Positions 6,580-7,143 of a stretch of 7,143 bases of DNA are shown here, piece by piece. Origin of the DNA: Bacteroidota bacterium (GTDB lineage Bacteria; Bacteroidota; Ignavibacteria; Ignavibacteriales; Melioribacteraceae). A program made the translations under genes and the position numbers. Numbering within the stretch: position 1 is the stretch's first letter; each line of letters begins with the position of its first letter. The notes beneath the pieces were generated by a model that searched no databases, was not told where the DNA came from, and saw only the letters and a list, made by a program, of their open reading frames with translations. Where the stretch lies: the NCBI GenBank assembly GCA_023381535.1, contig JAMCSN010000010.1:1-7143 (forward strand), read 5' to 3'.

Positions 6580-6921
6580 ATGATTTGCCCGCGGTGCGAA
6601 TACGAATATGTTGAAGGAGTAAAAGTTTGTGCGGATTGCGGCGCGAAGCTTATTCCCGTCGAAGAATTTGAAGGACATCTTGTTCATCCAAAAGACTGGG
6701 TAATAGTTTATACTTGCGATGAACCGTATCAAGCCGAAATGTTGAAAGCCAATCTTGCCGGCGCCGAGATTGAATCGCTAATCATTTCTCAAAAAGATAG
6801 AAGCTATCCCGGTGTTGGTGACTTGGCGGTTGTAAAATTGCTTGTACAGAAGAAAAATGTTCAAGAAACTGTAGCAATCATTCGCGATATTGAAGAGACC
6901 AAAACGAATGACGAGGAATAA
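6580..6921 (+). CDS. Zinc-ribbon plus DUF2007 small protein
   Basis: This is a 113-residue soluble protein. The N-terminal zinc ribbon is C3-x2-C6 and C17-x2-C20 (CPRC ... CADCG). From about residue 40 (DWVIVYTCDEPYQAEMLKANLAGAEIES) it reads as a DUF2007 domain, a small alpha/beta fold related to the GlnB/PII-like ferredoxin fold and labelled in databases as a putative signal-transducing protein. WVIVYT, then an Ala/Glu helix and GVGDLAVVKLLVQKKNVQETVAII, are typical of the family. No biochemical function is established. It has the best ribosome-binding site in the window and its stop codon is immediately followed by the cdsA ATG, so it is co-translated with a phospholipid-synthesis gene. The acidic tail (ETKTNDEE) also carries the GAGG that serves cdsA. 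Confidence 0.85.
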   Translation: MICPRCEYEYVEGVKVCADCGAKLIPVEEFEGHLVHPKDWVIVYTCDEPYQAEMLKANLAGAEIESLIISQKDRSYPGVGDLAVVKLLVQKKNVQETVAIIRDIEETKTNDEE

Positions 6922-7143
6922 ATGGCAAAAGCATTCAGCAAGTTATCAACCCGCGTGATCGTTGCCGTTTTAGGCATTCCGCTAGTTGTCATTGTAAGTC
7001 TCTACGGAAAATATCTCTTCTTAGTCTTCGCGGCATTTATCGGTCTGGTGTCGTTTCATGAATTTTCTAAAATGGTTAAGAACAGAAAATACTTTACGAA
7101 TAATCTCGTTGGATATTTAGCCATTGTTGCCATCATTTTAAAT
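6922..7143 (+). CDS. cdsA: Phosphatidate cytidylyltransferase (CDP-diacylglycerol synthase), N-terminal part, cut by window end
   Basis: CdsA makes CDP-diacylglycerol from phosphatidic acid and CTP in the cytoplasmic membrane, the branch point for phospholipid synthesis. Only the first 74 residues are present. They begin MAKAFSKLSTRVIVAVLGIP, the usual family opening (a Ser/Thr-Arg-Val/Ile just before the first membrane helix). Three membrane segments follow (about 12-28, 31-45 and 62-74 onward), with the conserved Glu at 47 (SFHEFSKM) after the second. The catalytic CTP-binding motifs lie beyond the window, so activity cannot be judged. The ATG directly abuts the TAA of the zinc-ribbon gene (TAA-ATG), and GAGG at 6913-6916 provides a Shine-Dalgarno inside that gene. 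The frame stays open to the right edge. Confidence 0.85.
   Translation, partial: MAKAFSKLSTRVIVAVLGIPLVVIVSLYGKYLFLVFAAFIGLVSFHEFSKMVKNRKYFTNNLVGYLAIVAIILN

Noticed and set aside
6580..6921. DUF2007 protein as a true PII nitrogen regulator
   Set aside because: Fold similarity to GlnB is known for DUF2007, but the PII T-loop and nucleotide motifs are not visible, so no nitrogen role is claimed.

Overview
The window holds eight protein-coding genes, all on the + strand and closely packed. No RNA gene, CRISPR array, transposase or integrase is visible. The AT-leaning sequence, LPS-type glycosyltransferase, DUF3108 protein, 'AAQ' export cleavage site and oxygen-independent sulfatase maturase together suggest a Gram-negative, probably anaerobic or facultative bacterium of the Bacteroidota/Chlorobi/Ignavibacteriota group. 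That placement is inferred from protein style, not from a marker gene.

Layout. (1) Bases 1-2879 form a sulfatase-maturase pair. The first gene is a Cys-type sulfatase of the iduronate-2-sulfatase-like group, cut by the left edge inside its export signal. The second is a radical SAM/SPASM anaerobic sulfatase-maturating enzyme (anSME) with a C-terminal SEC-C zinc motif. The second enzyme is expected to convert Cys70 of the first to formylglycine before export. (2) Bases 2914-4565 hold a 3-methyladenine DNA glycosylase of the AAG/Mpg family, overlapping by 4 nt a GT9 (heptosyltransferase-like) glycosyltransferase. A CCCC-TTCG-GGGG hairpin sits across the junction. (3) Bases 4583-5539 encode a DUF3108 envelope protein with an abnormal N-terminus. 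Its first ~75 residues run across a nested imperfect palindrome (4611-4787), and the right arm encodes the hydrophobic core of the export signal. (4) After an 80-nt gap, bases 5620-7143 hold a CPBP-family membrane protease, a zinc-ribbon/DUF2007 protein and the start of cdsA (CDP-diacylglycerol synthase), spaced 12 and 0 nt apart with good Shine-Dalgarno sequences.

The genes fall into two themes. The first pair is an accessory function, desulfation of sulfated glycans or sulfate esters. The rest are mostly envelope and housekeeping genes (LPS-type glycosyl transfer, periplasmic protein, membrane protease, phospholipid synthesis) plus one DNA-repair enzyme. I did not find a wholly new multi-gene system. 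The feature most worth following is the palindromic repeat read in frame as the export signal of the DUF3108 protein. A second, smaller case of repeat-like DNA read as protein lies at the mpg/GT9 junction.
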